From Capsaspora owczarzaki ATCC 30864 (taxonomy: Eukaryota > Opisthokonta > Filasterea), in NCBI RefSeq assembly GCF_000151315.2, contig NW_011887300.1, positions 1,036,373 to 1,100,372 on the forward strand: 64,000 nt of DNA, written 5' to 3'. Position numbers and translations under genes: made by a program. The notes under the pieces are model-generated. The model had not been told where the DNA came from. It worked only from the letters and a program-made list of their open reading frames with translations, and did not search any database. This document shows, piece by piece, positions 1-8,622 of this stretch (within the stretch, counting starts at the first letter, position 1; each line of letters opens with the position of its first letter).

Positions 1-99
1 CATTGGACTGCAGCACTCACAGAATGGAAGATCATGCGTATTCGGCATGCTTGTGAAAAAGTGTGAAACAACAAGGTTGGCAAGGCGTTCTTCAACTAC

Positions 100-864
100 T
101 TGCTCGAAATCGATAACACTAACTTTTTGTGTCACAAAGTTCCAGACAGTCAGACTAAGCTTGATTTCATAGCCGAACGATTGCATCCAGTCTTCAAATT
201 CCTCAAAAAGTCGTACATTCTGAAAGAAAAGGGAATAAATGAGCAAATGTGCACCATGTTTGACAAGTTCACCAAAAGCTTCAGGTCGGATGAGATCCCC
301 ACAATTTATGCGTTCAGTAAAAAGCTCAAAGAAGTAGGCATCCAACGTAGCACGTCTGGTAACAAAAATGTGACTGCCAGTTACGAAACATTGAAAGCAA
401 TCGCTGAAAAGCACAAATGGTTACATGAATTGGATGATCAGGATGTTGAAGCAGCAGATATGGATGAACTTGATGAAGAAATCGTTAAACCACCAAAGCC
501 AGTTGTAACCGAAGCAGATGATGAAGAATTTGTGCCAATTATTGAACCACTTGAAGAATATGAACTTCTTGACCCAGAACATATTGAAACCCCGAAGGTT
601 GACTTCAAAGCACTTGATGAGCATGACACAACCCCTGAAACACCCCAAATTACCATCAAGCGCCCACCAAAACCAGCAGTACAATGTTTTCGTGACCAAC
701 ATGGATTTCCAGTGGATCCCAGATCTTGGCAGCAAGTTATTCACGATGGGTTACAAGAACTTGATGATGTAATAACAAAAATCCGTGAAACCCCAAAACA
801 GCTCCGGCCATTGTATGTGAAAGAACAGATATCAAAGCTGGTTCGTGATATGAAAAGAAAATAA
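100..864 (+). CDS. C-terminal part of a probable D5-like (SF3) helicase
   Basis: The reading continues in from the left edge, so only the tail is visible (about 254 residues). The part near residues 60-110, with aromatic, basic and glycine residues around 'KKLKEVGIQRS', resembles the winged-helix tail that follows the ATPase of poxvirus-D5-type helicases. Replicative helicases of this class occur in Polinton relatives and giant viruses. The last 120 residues are acidic and proline-rich, probably disordered. The Walker motifs would lie outside the window, so the assignment rests on the tail and on context. It is convergent with the integrase gene, 18 bp away. Confidence 0.45.
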   Translation: MLEIDNTNFLCHKVPDSQTKLDFIAERLHPVFKFLKKSYILKEKGINEQMCTMFDKFTKSFRSDEIPTIYAFSKKLKEVGIQRSTSGNKNVTASYETLKAIAEKHKWLHELDDQDVEAADMDELDEEIVKPPKPVVTEADDEEFVPIIEPLEEYELLDPEHIETPKVDFKALDEHDTTPETPQITIKRPPKPAVQCFRDQHGFPVDPRSWQQVIHDGLQELDDVITKIRETPKQLRPLYVKEQISKLVRDMKRK

Positions 865-882
865 TCGAATTAATCAATTTCA

Positions 883-1953
883 TTATTTTTGTCTTCCTCT
901 CTCATCAATTGTTAGTCGATGAACAGGTTTTCGCACACGCGTCCCTCTACGAGAAGAGCTTTCTTCAACAGGTGCTTCTTCAGCTGTAAAATCATCGTCG
1001 CTCTCATCTTCTGCGATGTCATTCTCACCGTAAACATATCCTTTTGGTTGTTTTCGCAATACACTGTCTGGCGGCATGTTTTCAGTCTTGCCAACCACTT
1101 GCAAGCGTTGTTTCGTATACCAATGTTTCTTGCCTGTAATACTGTACATTGGTGGCTGTGCAGGAAGAAGGTGAACTTCAGTAATTTCACGAACAGTTGG
1201 ATCCCATCTGAGATCTGTTTCTCTGAAACGATCAGTTGATTCATCTTCACCTCGCAGATTCTTTGGGAAATCATTAGCTACTCTTACCTTTGTGCCTTCA
1301 TCAAGAATCAGACAACTATCTCCTTTACATACAGGCACCGCATCTTCTGGCACTGGTTTCAGTTTTATGTTCTTGTTGATCTCTGCAATAATACGAGGTA
1401 GATCATCAACCCACTCAGCATTATCTGTACCCAATACCAACTCTCTTGCATTTTGAGCAATAAACACGGCTTTACCTATCTGTTTGTTCTTTGCTTCAAC
1501 AAGAGCCTGACTCCTGTGGCGTCCGCGTTCAGCAACTCTGATTGTAACACCGGCATCTTCAAAGAAACGTGCACAAACCCCTTTAAATTCAGTACCACCA
1601 TCAACCTGTAGCTGACTTGATGGCATTTGTACAATACCACGCTTGAACATGATTTTGAATGCTTTCAATGTTGCCTCAGCTGTTTTCTCTTGCATTGGCA
1701 CTGCATCTGTTTTGCGATTGCCTGTATCAATTGCAACCAGAGCATACTTGAACGAGCTTCCTTCTAAATGCCATTGATCCCAAGGCAAATACAAAAGATC
1801 GGCCTGTATCGTCAAACCACCAGTACCAGTGTAAAATCGAGGCATGTTGACACCCTTCTCTTTCTTTGGCTTCTTGTACAATAACGCCAGCAATTCAGTG
1901 GCAGCTTCTTTTGGATCAATGCCGCCTATACCAAAATTTTCATAGTACTTCAT
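883..1953 (-). CDS. Retroviral-type integrase (rve, DDE)
   Basis: This 356-residue protein would catalyse insertion of the linear element into host DNA. The RNase-H-fold core carries acidic residues at D52 ('QADLLYLP'), D118 ('QVDGGTEFKG') and E153 ('ALVEAKNKQIG'), giving the D,D-35-E arrangement of retroviral and Polinton integrases. No N-terminal HHCC zinc motif is visible. The C-terminal about 60 residues are acidic then basic and Ser-rich, and no chromodomain is evident. It is divergent from the zinc-finger gene at 2004, the two sharing a 50-bp AT-rich spacer, and convergent with the helicase tail. The start is a true ATG. Confidence 0.93.
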   Translation of the reverse strand: MKYYENFGIGGIDPKEAATELLALLYKKPKKEKGVNMPRFYTGTGGLTIQADLLYLPWDQWHLEGSSFKYALVAIDTGNRKTDAVPMQEKTAEATLKAFKIMFKRGIVQMPSSQLQVDGGTEFKGVCARFFEDAGVTIRVAERGRHRSQALVEAKNKQIGKAVFIAQNARELVLGTDNAEWVDDLPRIIAEINKNIKLKPVPEDAVPVCKGDSCLILDEGTKVRVANDFPKNLRGEDESTDRFRETDLRWDPTVREITEVHLLPAQPPMYSITGKKHWYTKQRLQVVGKTENMPPDSVLRKQPKGYVYGENDIAEDESDDDFTAEEAPVEESSSRRGTRVRKPVHRLTIDERGRQK

Positions 1954-2003
1954 CCATATAATAATGATATAAAAATATGTCTTGAATATATAGATAGAAA
2001 ACT

Positions 2004-2285
2004 ATGGAAAATAAGGAAATAGAAGAAAAACCCAAGGCCAAAGAGCCGAAGGTGAAGAAATTATTTGTTGAATACTATGCAGATCCTGAATGGAAAAAAG
2101 CGTATTTAGCAAAGAAGAAGGAGATTGTGAAGTGTGAATGTGGAGACCATGTCTGTCAAGGATCAATGTATCTGCATAAGAAATCACAAAGACATATTAA
2201 TGCAATAACGTTGAAGCCAGACAAGAACGGCATGATTAAAGTGAAAGCAGCTGATTTTGTCAAGGCTACTAAAAAGAGAAAATGA
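2004..2285 (+). CDS. Small basic zinc-finger protein
   Basis: This is a 93-residue, lysine-rich protein. It has a compact C-x-C...H...H cluster (C44, C46, H58, H64) in a 'KCECGDHV' context, like the short 'C-x-C-G ... HxxSxxH' fingers common in Polinton-like and giant viruses. It is probably a nucleic-acid-binding accessory protein. It lies head-to-head with the integrase gene and 47 bp before the polymerase, with an early-type promoter in between. The function is not known. Confidence 0.7.
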   Translation: MENKEIEEKPKAKEPKVKKLFVEYYADPEWKKAYLAKKKEIVKCECGDHVCQGSMYLHKKSQRHINAITLKPDKNGMIKVKAADFVKATKKRK

Positions 2286-2320
2286 TTGAAAACTATATAA
2301 AAACTAATTTCTAGTATAAA
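2285..2320 (+). promoter_or_regulatory. Early-type promoter upstream of polymerase
   Basis: ATTGAAAACTATATAAAA followed about 12 bp later by AGTATA, just ahead of the polymerase ATG. The same block recurs before the genes at 4288, 4853, 5405 and 6013. Confidence 0.7.
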
Positions 2321-2332
2321 TGTATAATAGAA

Positions 2333-4231
2333 ATGCAAATCCCAAAATTCAAGGTGAAAGTTACAGCAACAAAGCTGAGATCTGCTTATGATATGCAAAG
2401 AAAGGAAGGCGATGGTATTATGGTATTTTATGATCTTGAAATGAATCATGCTCAAGTAACTCATACTTTGATGGGATACATTGAAGCGCTTCGTGAAGAA
2501 CTCGATACTACAAACGACAAAGCATCAGTTCGTATCGTTGTAATTGGCAATATTTATACGTACAATGAAAACGGCAAGCGTGTTCTGGTAAAGGAACGTG
2601 TCGGAGTCAGCACTGGGAAACAAAATTTACATGGCAAAATAGAAATCCCAGAGATTGTACCGTACAATGATGATGAATTTGTTGTGTACACAAAGATGAT
2701 GATAATTGTTCATCCTGCGATTGAAACAGCTGGTGGATCATCAAGTACCAACGATTGTTTGTTTGACGCTTTACACATCCTGCTTCTAGATGATATGCCA
2801 TGGAAAACGTCTAAAGACTTCCGCAAGTATCTCAAAGTAGTACCCAATACCAAGATTTCCGTTGATGTGATACCACGCCTTGAAAAGAAACTGAGAACCA
2901 AGATAACTGTCATTGGAGACGTTGACTACAACAGTGAATATCAATCAATCAAATCAGTTATCCTCACTTTGAAGTACGGCCATTTCACAGCCACCAAAAG
3001 ACATGTCCAGAAGGGTATATCTTATTCAGTGCGCAAACCAATGGCATATGTATCTCAAACCGATTATGTCTGCACTTATGATGAGAATGGAATGGGACAA
3101 ATGGATTGGACAGAATTTAACAAAATCAAGTACCATCCTGTCTCAGCAACAAATGTACTAGTCAAATCACCAACTAAAGAAGCATTGAAACAGACATACG
3201 ATGATTTTATTGAGAAACGTAATGTCTATTTGAAAGCATCGAAAGGACGTATTGATTTCTTCAAAACAGGAGACAGAAGACGTACCATGATTAAATTCTT
3301 GTACGATCACACACAACCAATAGATGCTGAAGTTGTATTGGCCGATGAAGCAAGAATAATCATGTCATCTTCTAGAGGCGCATTAATGAAGTGGAAGGAA
3401 TACGAAGGTGAAGCATGGGAACTCGATATGATCAGTGCTTATTTCAGCATTATTACTAAGAACACTTTCCTTGTTCCAACTAAACGTGGTACTTTCAAAA
3501 CTATTGATGATTTCAGCGAACACTTGGAGTTTGGTATCTATCGTTGTTTGATATCGGGCTTCCAACCAGATTCTTGTTGGTTTACTCGTTGGAATGAAGA
3601 ACTTGACTGGTACACTTCTATTGACATCAAAGCATTCAGAGAACTTGGTCTAACAATTGAATTGATTCACGATGGCAAGCCGAATTTCCTTCATTATGAT
3701 GGACAAAGTCGTGTAAAAGGAGACAAAGTATTTGGTTCATTCAAAGACGAGCTGTTTGGATTCAAGCAACAAAATTTACCTGATGCCAAACTAATGATCA
3801 ATGGTTTCATTGGCGCACTCAGTATGGTTGATACAGTTACCAAGACAGTGCATGAAGAAAGCAAGAAGATACAGTATTTGAAAGAAACGGAAGAGATTCA
3901 TGATGTCGAAGATTTTACTGTCGATGCTAAGAACGGATTGGTTGTCAAATACAATGTTGTTGACACAAACAGCTACTTTGAAACACCATTTGCTCGTGTT
4001 AAACCATTCATTTACTCACAGATTCGCCTTGTTATGATGAGATTAATTCGCCCACATCTTGATAAAGTTGTTCGTATCCATACCGATGGTATTATTCTGT
4101 CTGAAAAGATCGAAGTCGCGACTGGCAATGAACTTGGTGATTTCAAGTACAAACTCTATTGTCCACATGCAGTGATCAAAGGAATGAACAATATTACTCC
4201 ACGCAAAGTTGAGTGGGAAGAATTGGAATAA
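2333..4231 (+). CDS. polB: Family B DNA polymerase with N-terminal OTU-like domain
   Basis: This 632-residue protein is the element's replicative polymerase. Palm motifs are visible: motif A around D365 ('WELDMISAYF'), motif B K486 to N490 ('KLMINGFIGA') and motif C at D585 ('IHTDGIIL'). No clear 3'-5' exonuclease motifs are seen, and the protein is much shorter than most Polinton pPolBs. Residues about 135-225 look like an OTU cysteine protease fold: 'NDCLFDAL' with C142, then a 'KITVIG' strand and 'YGHFTA' with H217. Whether the OTU part is active cannot be told from sequence. The protein-primed mode is inferred from the family. It is followed by an early-type promoter and the gene at 4288. 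Confidence 0.88.
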   Translation: MQIPKFKVKVTATKLRSAYDMQRKEGDGIMVFYDLEMNHAQVTHTLMGYIEALREELDTTNDKASVRIVVIGNIYTYNENGKRVLVKERVGVSTGKQNLHGKIEIPEIVPYNDDEFVVYTKMMIIVHPAIETAGGSSSTNDCLFDALHILLLDDMPWKTSKDFRKYLKVVPNTKISVDVIPRLEKKLRTKITVIGDVDYNSEYQSIKSVILTLKYGHFTATKRHVQKGISYSVRKPMAYVSQTDYVCTYDENGMGQMDWTEFNKIKYHPVSATNVLVKSPTKEALKQTYDDFIEKRNVYLKASKGRIDFFKTGDRRRTMIKFLYDHTQPIDAEVVLADEARIIMSSSRGALMKWKEYEGEAWELDMISAYFSIITKNTFLVPTKRGTFKTIDDFSEHLEFGIYRCLISGFQPDSCWFTRWNEELDWYTSIDIKAFRELGLTIELIHDGKPNFLHYDGQSRVKGDKVFGSFKDELFGFKQQNLPDAKLMINGFIGALSMVDTVTKTVHEESKKIQYLKETEEIHDVEDFTVDAKNGLVVKYNVVDTNSYFETPFARVKPFIYSQIRLVMMRLIRPHLDKVVRIHTDGIILSEKIEVATGNELGDFKYKLYCPHAVIKGMNNITPRKVEWEELE

Positions 4232-4235
4232 AAAA

Positions 4236-4276
4236 ATTGAAAACTATATAAAAATAAATTTATTCAGTATAGTTAG
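4236..4276 (+). promoter_or_regulatory. Early-type promoter
   Basis: ATTGAAAACTATATAAAA, then AGTATAGTTAG ending 11 bp before the ATG at 4288. It is nearly identical over 40 bp to the block at 4810. Confidence 0.75.
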
Positions 4277-4287
4277 TACAGTACAAA

Positions 4288-4803
4288 ATGGCTGGGTCAA
4301 TGTGTCCAATGGATATATGGTTTCGTGACGGGGAATTAGATTACGACAGCGATTGCATGATTGAAGAAGATAAAGGCAGAACAGAGCCTTTAGATGAAGC
4401 TATTCTCAAGCGAAGAGAGAAGAACAAAATCGGGGACAAAGAAGCTCAAGAGTTTTTGAGCAGCGATATGGTGAAAGGAGACTGTTATGAATACGAAAGC
4501 TTTCGCTACTTGGCAACCTTTGTCGGAGTTGATCTTTACGGCCATTTTGATGTGTACAAAGATGTTCCTTATGCAACATTTGGAAGAAAAACAAAGTATG
4601 ATGATGAGCATGGCGTTGAGCACGCAAAAAGGGTGATAAAATCACAAAGTATTCTGAAAAAATCTCCTTTCTTCGTCGGGCGTCAGTGGAATGGATGGTA
4701 TTTGACGTATGTGTTCAAATTTCCAGAAATCGTTTGGAAACTGATTCTAGAGAATGTTGAGCGTCGCGGTGTCAAGCCAACGAAAGGTTCTGCCCCTTGG
4801 TGA
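4288..4803 (+). CDS. Unrecognised element protein, 171 aa
   Basis: I recognise no family. The N-terminal 60 residues are acidic. The middle and C-terminal parts are rich in aromatic and basic residues ('RQWNGWYLTYVFKFPE'), suggesting a small globular domain. There are no transmembrane segments or cysteine clusters. It belongs to the promoter-linked early-type row of genes between polymerase and major capsid, so an accessory or host-interaction role is more likely than a structural one (inference from position). Confidence 0.7.
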   Translation: MAGSMCPMDIWFRDGELDYDSDCMIEEDKGRTEPLDEAILKRREKNKIGDKEAQEFLSSDMVKGDCYEYESFRYLATFVGVDLYGHFDVYKDVPYATFGRKTKYDDEHGVEHAKRVIKSQSILKKSPFFVGRQWNGWYLTYVFKFPEIVWKLILENVERRGVKPTKGSAPW

Positions 4804-4809
4804 AAAATC

Positions 4810-4850
4810 ATTGAAAACTATATAAAAATAAATTTATTCAGTATAGTTAG
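4810..4850 (+). promoter_or_regulatory. Early-type promoter
   Basis: ATTGAAAACTATATAAAA with downstream AGTATAGTTAG. The ATG of the next gene follows 2 bp later, so the 5' leader must be very short if AGTATAG is the initiator. Confidence 0.75.
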
Positions 4851-4852
4851 AA

Positions 4853-5365
4853 ATGGAAGCAGTTTTTGAAGAGTTATTGAACCACAAACCGTTAAAAGTT
4901 GTGAAAATTTTGCAAGATGACAACACTGGTCGGTATTTTAGTCCTTCAGCTAGTACTGTTTGTTACTGTTCCCAATGTCGGTCAATTGGTGTGTATTGTA
5001 CTGATTTCGACGATCAAAATCCTGCCACCACATCAGTCACCACAAAGCACGGGTACAGCATTGAAGTGTACGATGGTTGTGACATGTGCTGCCTCAATCG
5101 TGAAACTACATTCGTGCAATGCTATGATCTTTTGGATCAAATCGACCGCGAAACAATAAAAAGTTATCAAGCCCAACTAGATGAGCTACAAGACCACTGG
5201 GAGGAGCGCAGAGGAAGCAGAGACCCGCTTAAATTCAGATTTATCTTAAAAAGCATTACAGGGGTGATCACCCCACTTCTTAGAAAGACTGCTGATTATA
5301 ATGACAAATTTTGGATCAGCACGATGAAGGAGGGCTACACTGTAGTCTATCAAGACGTAAAATAA
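4853..5365 (+). CDS. Unrecognised cysteine-rich protein, 170 aa
   Basis: Residues about 35-95 hold clustered cysteines ('VCYCSQC', 'GVYC', 'GCDMCC', then one more) that could bind zinc, followed by a helical, basic C-terminal half. I cannot name the family. It may be a divergent treble-clef or RING-like domain, since the next gene encodes a clear RING. It carries its own early-type promoter and ends inside the promoter of the RING gene. Confidence 0.7.
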   Translation: MEAVFEELLNHKPLKVVKILQDDNTGRYFSPSASTVCYCSQCRSIGVYCTDFDDQNPATTSVTTKHGYSIEVYDGCDMCCLNRETTFVQCYDLLDQIDRETIKSYQAQLDELQDHWEERRGSRDPLKFRFILKSITGVITPLLRKTADYNDKFWISTMKEGYTVVYQDVK

Positions 5366-5404
5366 TTGAAAACTATATAAAAATAAATGTATTTAGTATA
5401 GTTA
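5365..5404 (+). promoter_or_regulatory. Early-type promoter
   Basis: ATTGAAAACTATATAAAA and a downstream AGTATAGTTA abutting the ATG at 5405. The promoter starts at the stop codon of the preceding gene. Confidence 0.75.
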
Positions 5405-5968
5405 ATGGAGTGCCCTATTTGTTGCGAAGATTTTGAGGAAAAGACAGAAATTGCTTGTGGACACGTTGTTTGTGTTGCTTGTATAAGACAAATCACGGAA
5501 GAAAATTGGTATACGTGCCCGATGTGTAGAGCCGAGTACTTTTCAGCGTCGATTCTTCGAAATACTAATGGGATAATCTCTTGTGATGGAGTGAAGCTAA
5601 CAAGTATGGAAGATTTACGACGAGCCTGTAACTACAACGATCAACAATTGTACAATTATTTCATTGAGTTCATAACTGGATCAAGCACTAACCAAGAGAC
5701 GGATGAACTTAATGACGATAGTGAAGAAGAAACATGCGATTGTGGAGCAGCAGCTGATGGAGATTGTGATTGTACCACTTATTGTTACGATAGTGAAGAT
5801 TTTTGTGACAAGAGTGAAAAACCAAAATGCGATTGCCCCGTTCATAATTCTACTATCCAAGACATTCTTGAAGAAAGAACAGAACAATGCACATGCGACT
5901 GCATCTTTCATTTTGAGTTAGGAGCCTTTGAATATCCCTCTAACGTTACCTTTACGTTGCGGAGATAA
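5405..5968 (+). CDS. RING-finger protein, probable E3 ubiquitin ligase
   Basis: The 187-residue protein begins directly with a C3HC4 RING: C3, C6, C18, H20, C23, C26, C38 and C41 are all in place ('MECPICCEDFEE', 'CGHVVC', 'CPMCRAEYF'). RING domains recruit E2 enzymes, and viral ones commonly redirect host ubiquitination. After residue 100 the protein is acidic and carries a second cysteine-rich stretch with repeated 'CDC' and 'CDCTTYC' patterns that may bind metal. With the OTU-like domain on the polymerase, the element would carry both ubiquitin-ligase and deubiquitinase-like functions (inference). Confidence 0.85.
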   Translation: MECPICCEDFEEKTEIACGHVVCVACIRQITEENWYTCPMCRAEYFSASILRNTNGIISCDGVKLTSMEDLRRACNYNDQQLYNYFIEFITGSSTNQETDELNDDSEEETCDCGAAADGDCDCTTYCYDSEDFCDKSEKPKCDCPVHNSTIQDILEERTEQCTCDCIFHFELGAFEYPSNVTFTLRR

Positions 5969-5970
5969 TA

Positions 5971-6010
5971 ATGGAAAACTATATAAAATAAATGTAGTTA
6001 GTATAGTTAG
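5971..6010 (+). promoter_or_regulatory. Early-type promoter
   Basis: Variant ATGGAAAACTATATAAAA with downstream AGTATAGTTAG, 2 bp before the ATG at 6013. Confidence 0.7.
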
Positions 6011-6012
6011 AA

Positions 6013-6216
6013 ATGAACTGCAAGCTGTGTAACAAGAAAATCCGTAACTGGACAAGAGCAACTGACTGGGAAACAAGACCTATGCACAAGAGCTGTCACA
6101 AAGACATGGTTGATAAAATACTAGCATGGAGACACTATGATGAACCATTGAGTTATTTGTATGATCCGGACTTGTATCAGAGATTGATTGCACCATATGT
6201 CAAGCTACTTTCTTGA
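6013..6216 (+). CDS. Small zinc-binding protein, 67 aa
   Basis: C3 and C6 ('MNCKLCNKKI') with H25, C28 and H29 ('HKSCH') form a likely single zinc site, like half of a treble-clef finger. The C-terminal half is a short amphipathic region rich in Tyr and Leu. The family is unknown. The early-type promoter and tight spacing support it as a real gene. Confidence 0.65.
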   Translation: MNCKLCNKKIRNWTRATDWETRPMHKSCHKDMVDKILAWRHYDEPLSYLYDPDLYQRLIAPYVKLLS

Positions 6217-6251
6217 TATAAAAGTATAGAAAATATTGATCAAGTATAGTG
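6217..6251 (+). promoter_or_regulatory. Degenerate early-type promoter
   Basis: TATAAAAGTATAG followed by AAGTATAGTG next to the ATG at 6252. It keeps the TATA and initiator-like parts but not the TTGAAAAC part of the consensus. Confidence 0.45.
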
Positions 6252-6518
6252 ATGACACATAAACACCTTGATTTTGTTTTGAGACGTTTCAAAGACATGC
6301 AATCAGATTTGTATGGTATTGAAACGGAAATGGAGACTATGATACAAGAGCTAGAAACTATAATTAAAGAACTCAGAAAAGAAGGGAACAGTCATGATTG
6401 CGAGCTTTTTAAATTCCGTGACGATGAATGTATAATGAACGTAGATATAATGTTGAGGGCTGACGATGTGTGGTATACAGACGATGAAGAGGAAGATGAA
6501 GAACATGAAAAGTTATAA
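6252..6518 (+). CDS. Unrecognised acidic coiled-coil protein, 88 aa
   Basis: Residues about 5-50 have heptad-like spacing of Leu, Ile and Met ('METMIQELETIIKELRKEG'), consistent with a coiled coil, and the C-terminus is a run of Asp/Glu. The first ATG is used; a GTG one codon earlier is unlikely in a eukaryotic setting. The function is unknown. Confidence 0.6.
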   Translation: MTHKHLDFVLRRFKDMQSDLYGIETEMETMIQELETIIKELRKEGNSHDCELFKFRDDECIMNVDIMLRADDVWYTDDEEEDEEHEKL

Positions 6519-6555
6519 TGATTTAATAAAATCTCTATAAACTATAGAATTTAGT

Positions 6556-6963
6556 ATGAATTTGTCAGATGAAGCGATTTTAGGCAAGATTATGGACATG
6601 GACAAGTCGAGAAGTGTACTTAGACGCAAGCTACAAGAGGTGAAAGACAAGTACGCATTCGAGAAAAAGGAACTTGAATTAACAGAACCAACGGTTAAAC
6701 TATTAAATGATCTGAATGAAAAGGCAATGGCGCAGCTACACGCAAGCGATGAATCATCTGAAGTGGTCGCTGAAAGATTCAAAGAAGAACACAAGGAAGA
6801 ATTCGATAAGATCCATGAAGATACAGCAGCACTTGATAAGCTCAATGCAATCGACTATGCAATGTACCAAGAAATTCACGCTATTATCAAGGAAGAAGAA
6901 AAAGCCAAGAGACTTGATATGTTCAAGAGATTTGGAATATTGGAGCAAACAATTACTGATTAG
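6556..6963 (+). CDS. Unrecognised coiled-coil protein, 135 aa
   Basis: It is almost entirely helical in composition, with charged heptads ('KLQEVKDKYAFEKKELEL' and 'EEHKEEFDKI'). No catalytic motif is visible. It is the last of the + strand row and converges on the major capsid gene, whose end is only 15 bp away. A TATA-like CTATAAACTATAG lies 20-30 bp upstream. Confidence 0.65.
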   Translation: MNLSDEAILGKIMDMDKSRSVLRRKLQEVKDKYAFEKKELELTEPTVKLLNDLNEKAMAQLHASDESSEVVAERFKEEHKEEFDKIHEDTAALDKLNAIDYAMYQEIHAIIKEEEKAKRLDMFKRFGILEQTITD

Positions 6964-6978
6964 TTAATTAATAATTGT

Positions 6979-8574
6979 TTAGATGCCGAGAGCGTCTTCA
7001 GCATTTTGGCGAACACGTTTGATGTCGTTCATATCACCAAGGCTGCCAGCACGAGTATCAGGGTTACCCATAAACTTGTCGTATGCAACAGAAGTGCTAC
7101 CGTTACGGATGATAACTGTCTTCAAACGATCGATGATGAACCAGTAGTTGTAATATTTAGAGCCAGTAGCAGCGCTAGTGTTATTGAATTTCACAACCAA
7201 CGAGCATTGGGCATTTGGTCTGACAAGACGTGATGCAATACGAGAGAGGTTCATGATGGTGAATCTGTTACAGTTCTTCCAATCGTGGTAATTCAAGAGA
7301 CTGCCGATTTCGTTACTGGTGCCGTAACCAACCATACATTCACGGACTTGGTTCCAGAGTTCAAGATCAAGGAACATGTCCTTGTTGAAGTATTGTTCAT
7401 CATTGATGTCGATATTGCATGATCTGAGCTGGGCATCCACGTTGTTGATACCAAGGGCACCGTATTTTTGAATTTGGGTTAGGCCACCTGTAACTTGATA
7501 AGGTAAGACTGTGACACGAAGTGGTCGAACAACGGAGTCAGAGATTCTCATTTGTTGCTGTGTAGTTGAGTCATTACCGGCTGTGGTGTTATTAACGGTG
7601 CTGACATCTGATGCAACGAAGTGAACTTTCTTCACGTAGCCAGCTCTGAGAGCACCAGCAAGTGCGTGATACTTTTCAGCTGGAAGAACGAGGGACTTGT
7701 AATAGAGACGGCAAACACCTCCCATAGCAGAACCAGCACCACCGATAGTGATCTTCAAATTTTCACCAGCAACGAGGCCAGATCCGGATGCTGTAAGAGA
7801 TACAAGTGGTGGATAATCAGGTGGGGTAGTCTGGCCACTAGAGAAATTTAAGTTAAAGTATGTAGTCCAAGCCATGTTAGGAAGAGGATAGTCAATGCGG
7901 TCGTAGAAATCATGCAACTCGTTCAGAGGGATGAAAACAACGCCGGAGTACTTGTTTGCACTATACGTGACAATGCTGTTGAAATCGAGGAATCGGTTAT
8001 AGAGACCCTTGTTACCACCATCATTGTAGGTTGTAGCAACAGCTGCAGCAAGCAAGAAAGGTAATTTTGTAGCACCGCCTGTAGTACCCTGTTGATAACT
8101 ATCATATGCGAAACCAAGTTCGCAACTTTCAGATTCATACCAATCACGGGTGTGCTCGAGACCTTGTCTTGTAGCGTTACGGAAGTGTATGTCTTGTTCA
8201 TTGAGAATGTCGGTACCATCATTTGCTTGGATTTCAATACCCCTGATTAAATCCAAGACAGAGTTCTTGAAACAAACTACATCTGTACCACTTGCTACAC
8301 CACAAGGAGTGCCCTGTAATGGTCCTGTAAGATTTACAACAGGTTCAGCTGTGGATGCCGATTCTACTGTCAAAGGAATAGCGAGAACCATGTCTCTTGG
8401 GCAAACAACCTTAGTCTGGAGACTTTTCATGTCAATTTGAATACGGTTGGAGTAATCACCTTGATTGAAATCGTTGATGTACTGCCATTGTGAATCGGTG
8501 TATTGCTGCAAGTAAGCGTCGATTGCTGAGCTCTCTTGGAGCATGTTGTGGAGTTGGTCTTGGTCACTACTCAT
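6979..8574 (-). CDS. MCP: Double-jelly-roll major capsid protein
   Basis: The 531-residue protein has the beta-rich, aromatic and Pro/Gly-punctuated composition of Polinton/PLV major capsids. Typical stretches include 'SGVVFIPLNELHDFYDRI', 'MAWTTYFNLNF' and a late 'MNLSRIASRLVRPN' segment. No signal peptide or membrane segment is visible. It would form the pseudo-hexameric capsomers. It is placed first in the minus-strand virion block, followed in transcription order by neighbouring genes of the same class. The start is an ATG preceded by an AT-rich leader without the early-type motif. Confidence 0.85.
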   Translation of the reverse strand: MSSDQDQLHNMLQESSAIDAYLQQYTDSQWQYINDFNQGDYSNRIQIDMKSLQTKVVCPRDMVLAIPLTVESASTAEPVVNLTGPLQGTPCGVASGTDVVCFKNSVLDLIRGIEIQANDGTDILNEQDIHFRNATRQGLEHTRDWYESESCELGFAYDSYQQGTTGGATKLPFLLAAAVATTYNDGGNKGLYNRFLDFNSIVTYSANKYSGVVFIPLNELHDFYDRIDYPLPNMAWTTYFNLNFSSGQTTPPDYPPLVSLTASGSGLVAGENLKITIGGAGSAMGGVCRLYYKSLVLPAEKYHALAGALRAGYVKKVHFVASDVSTVNNTTAGNDSTTQQQMRISDSVVRPLRVTVLPYQVTGGLTQIQKYGALGINNVDAQLRSCNIDINDEQYFNKDMFLDLELWNQVRECMVGYGTSNEIGSLLNYHDWKNCNRFTIMNLSRIASRLVRPNAQCSLVVKFNNTSAATGSKYYNYWFIIDRLKTVIIRNGSTSVAYDKFMGNPDTRAGSLGDMNDIKRVRQNAEDALGI

Positions 8575-8622
8575 GTTAATACTAGTATATCATCATAAAT
8601 TAATTATAATTACATTATGATT

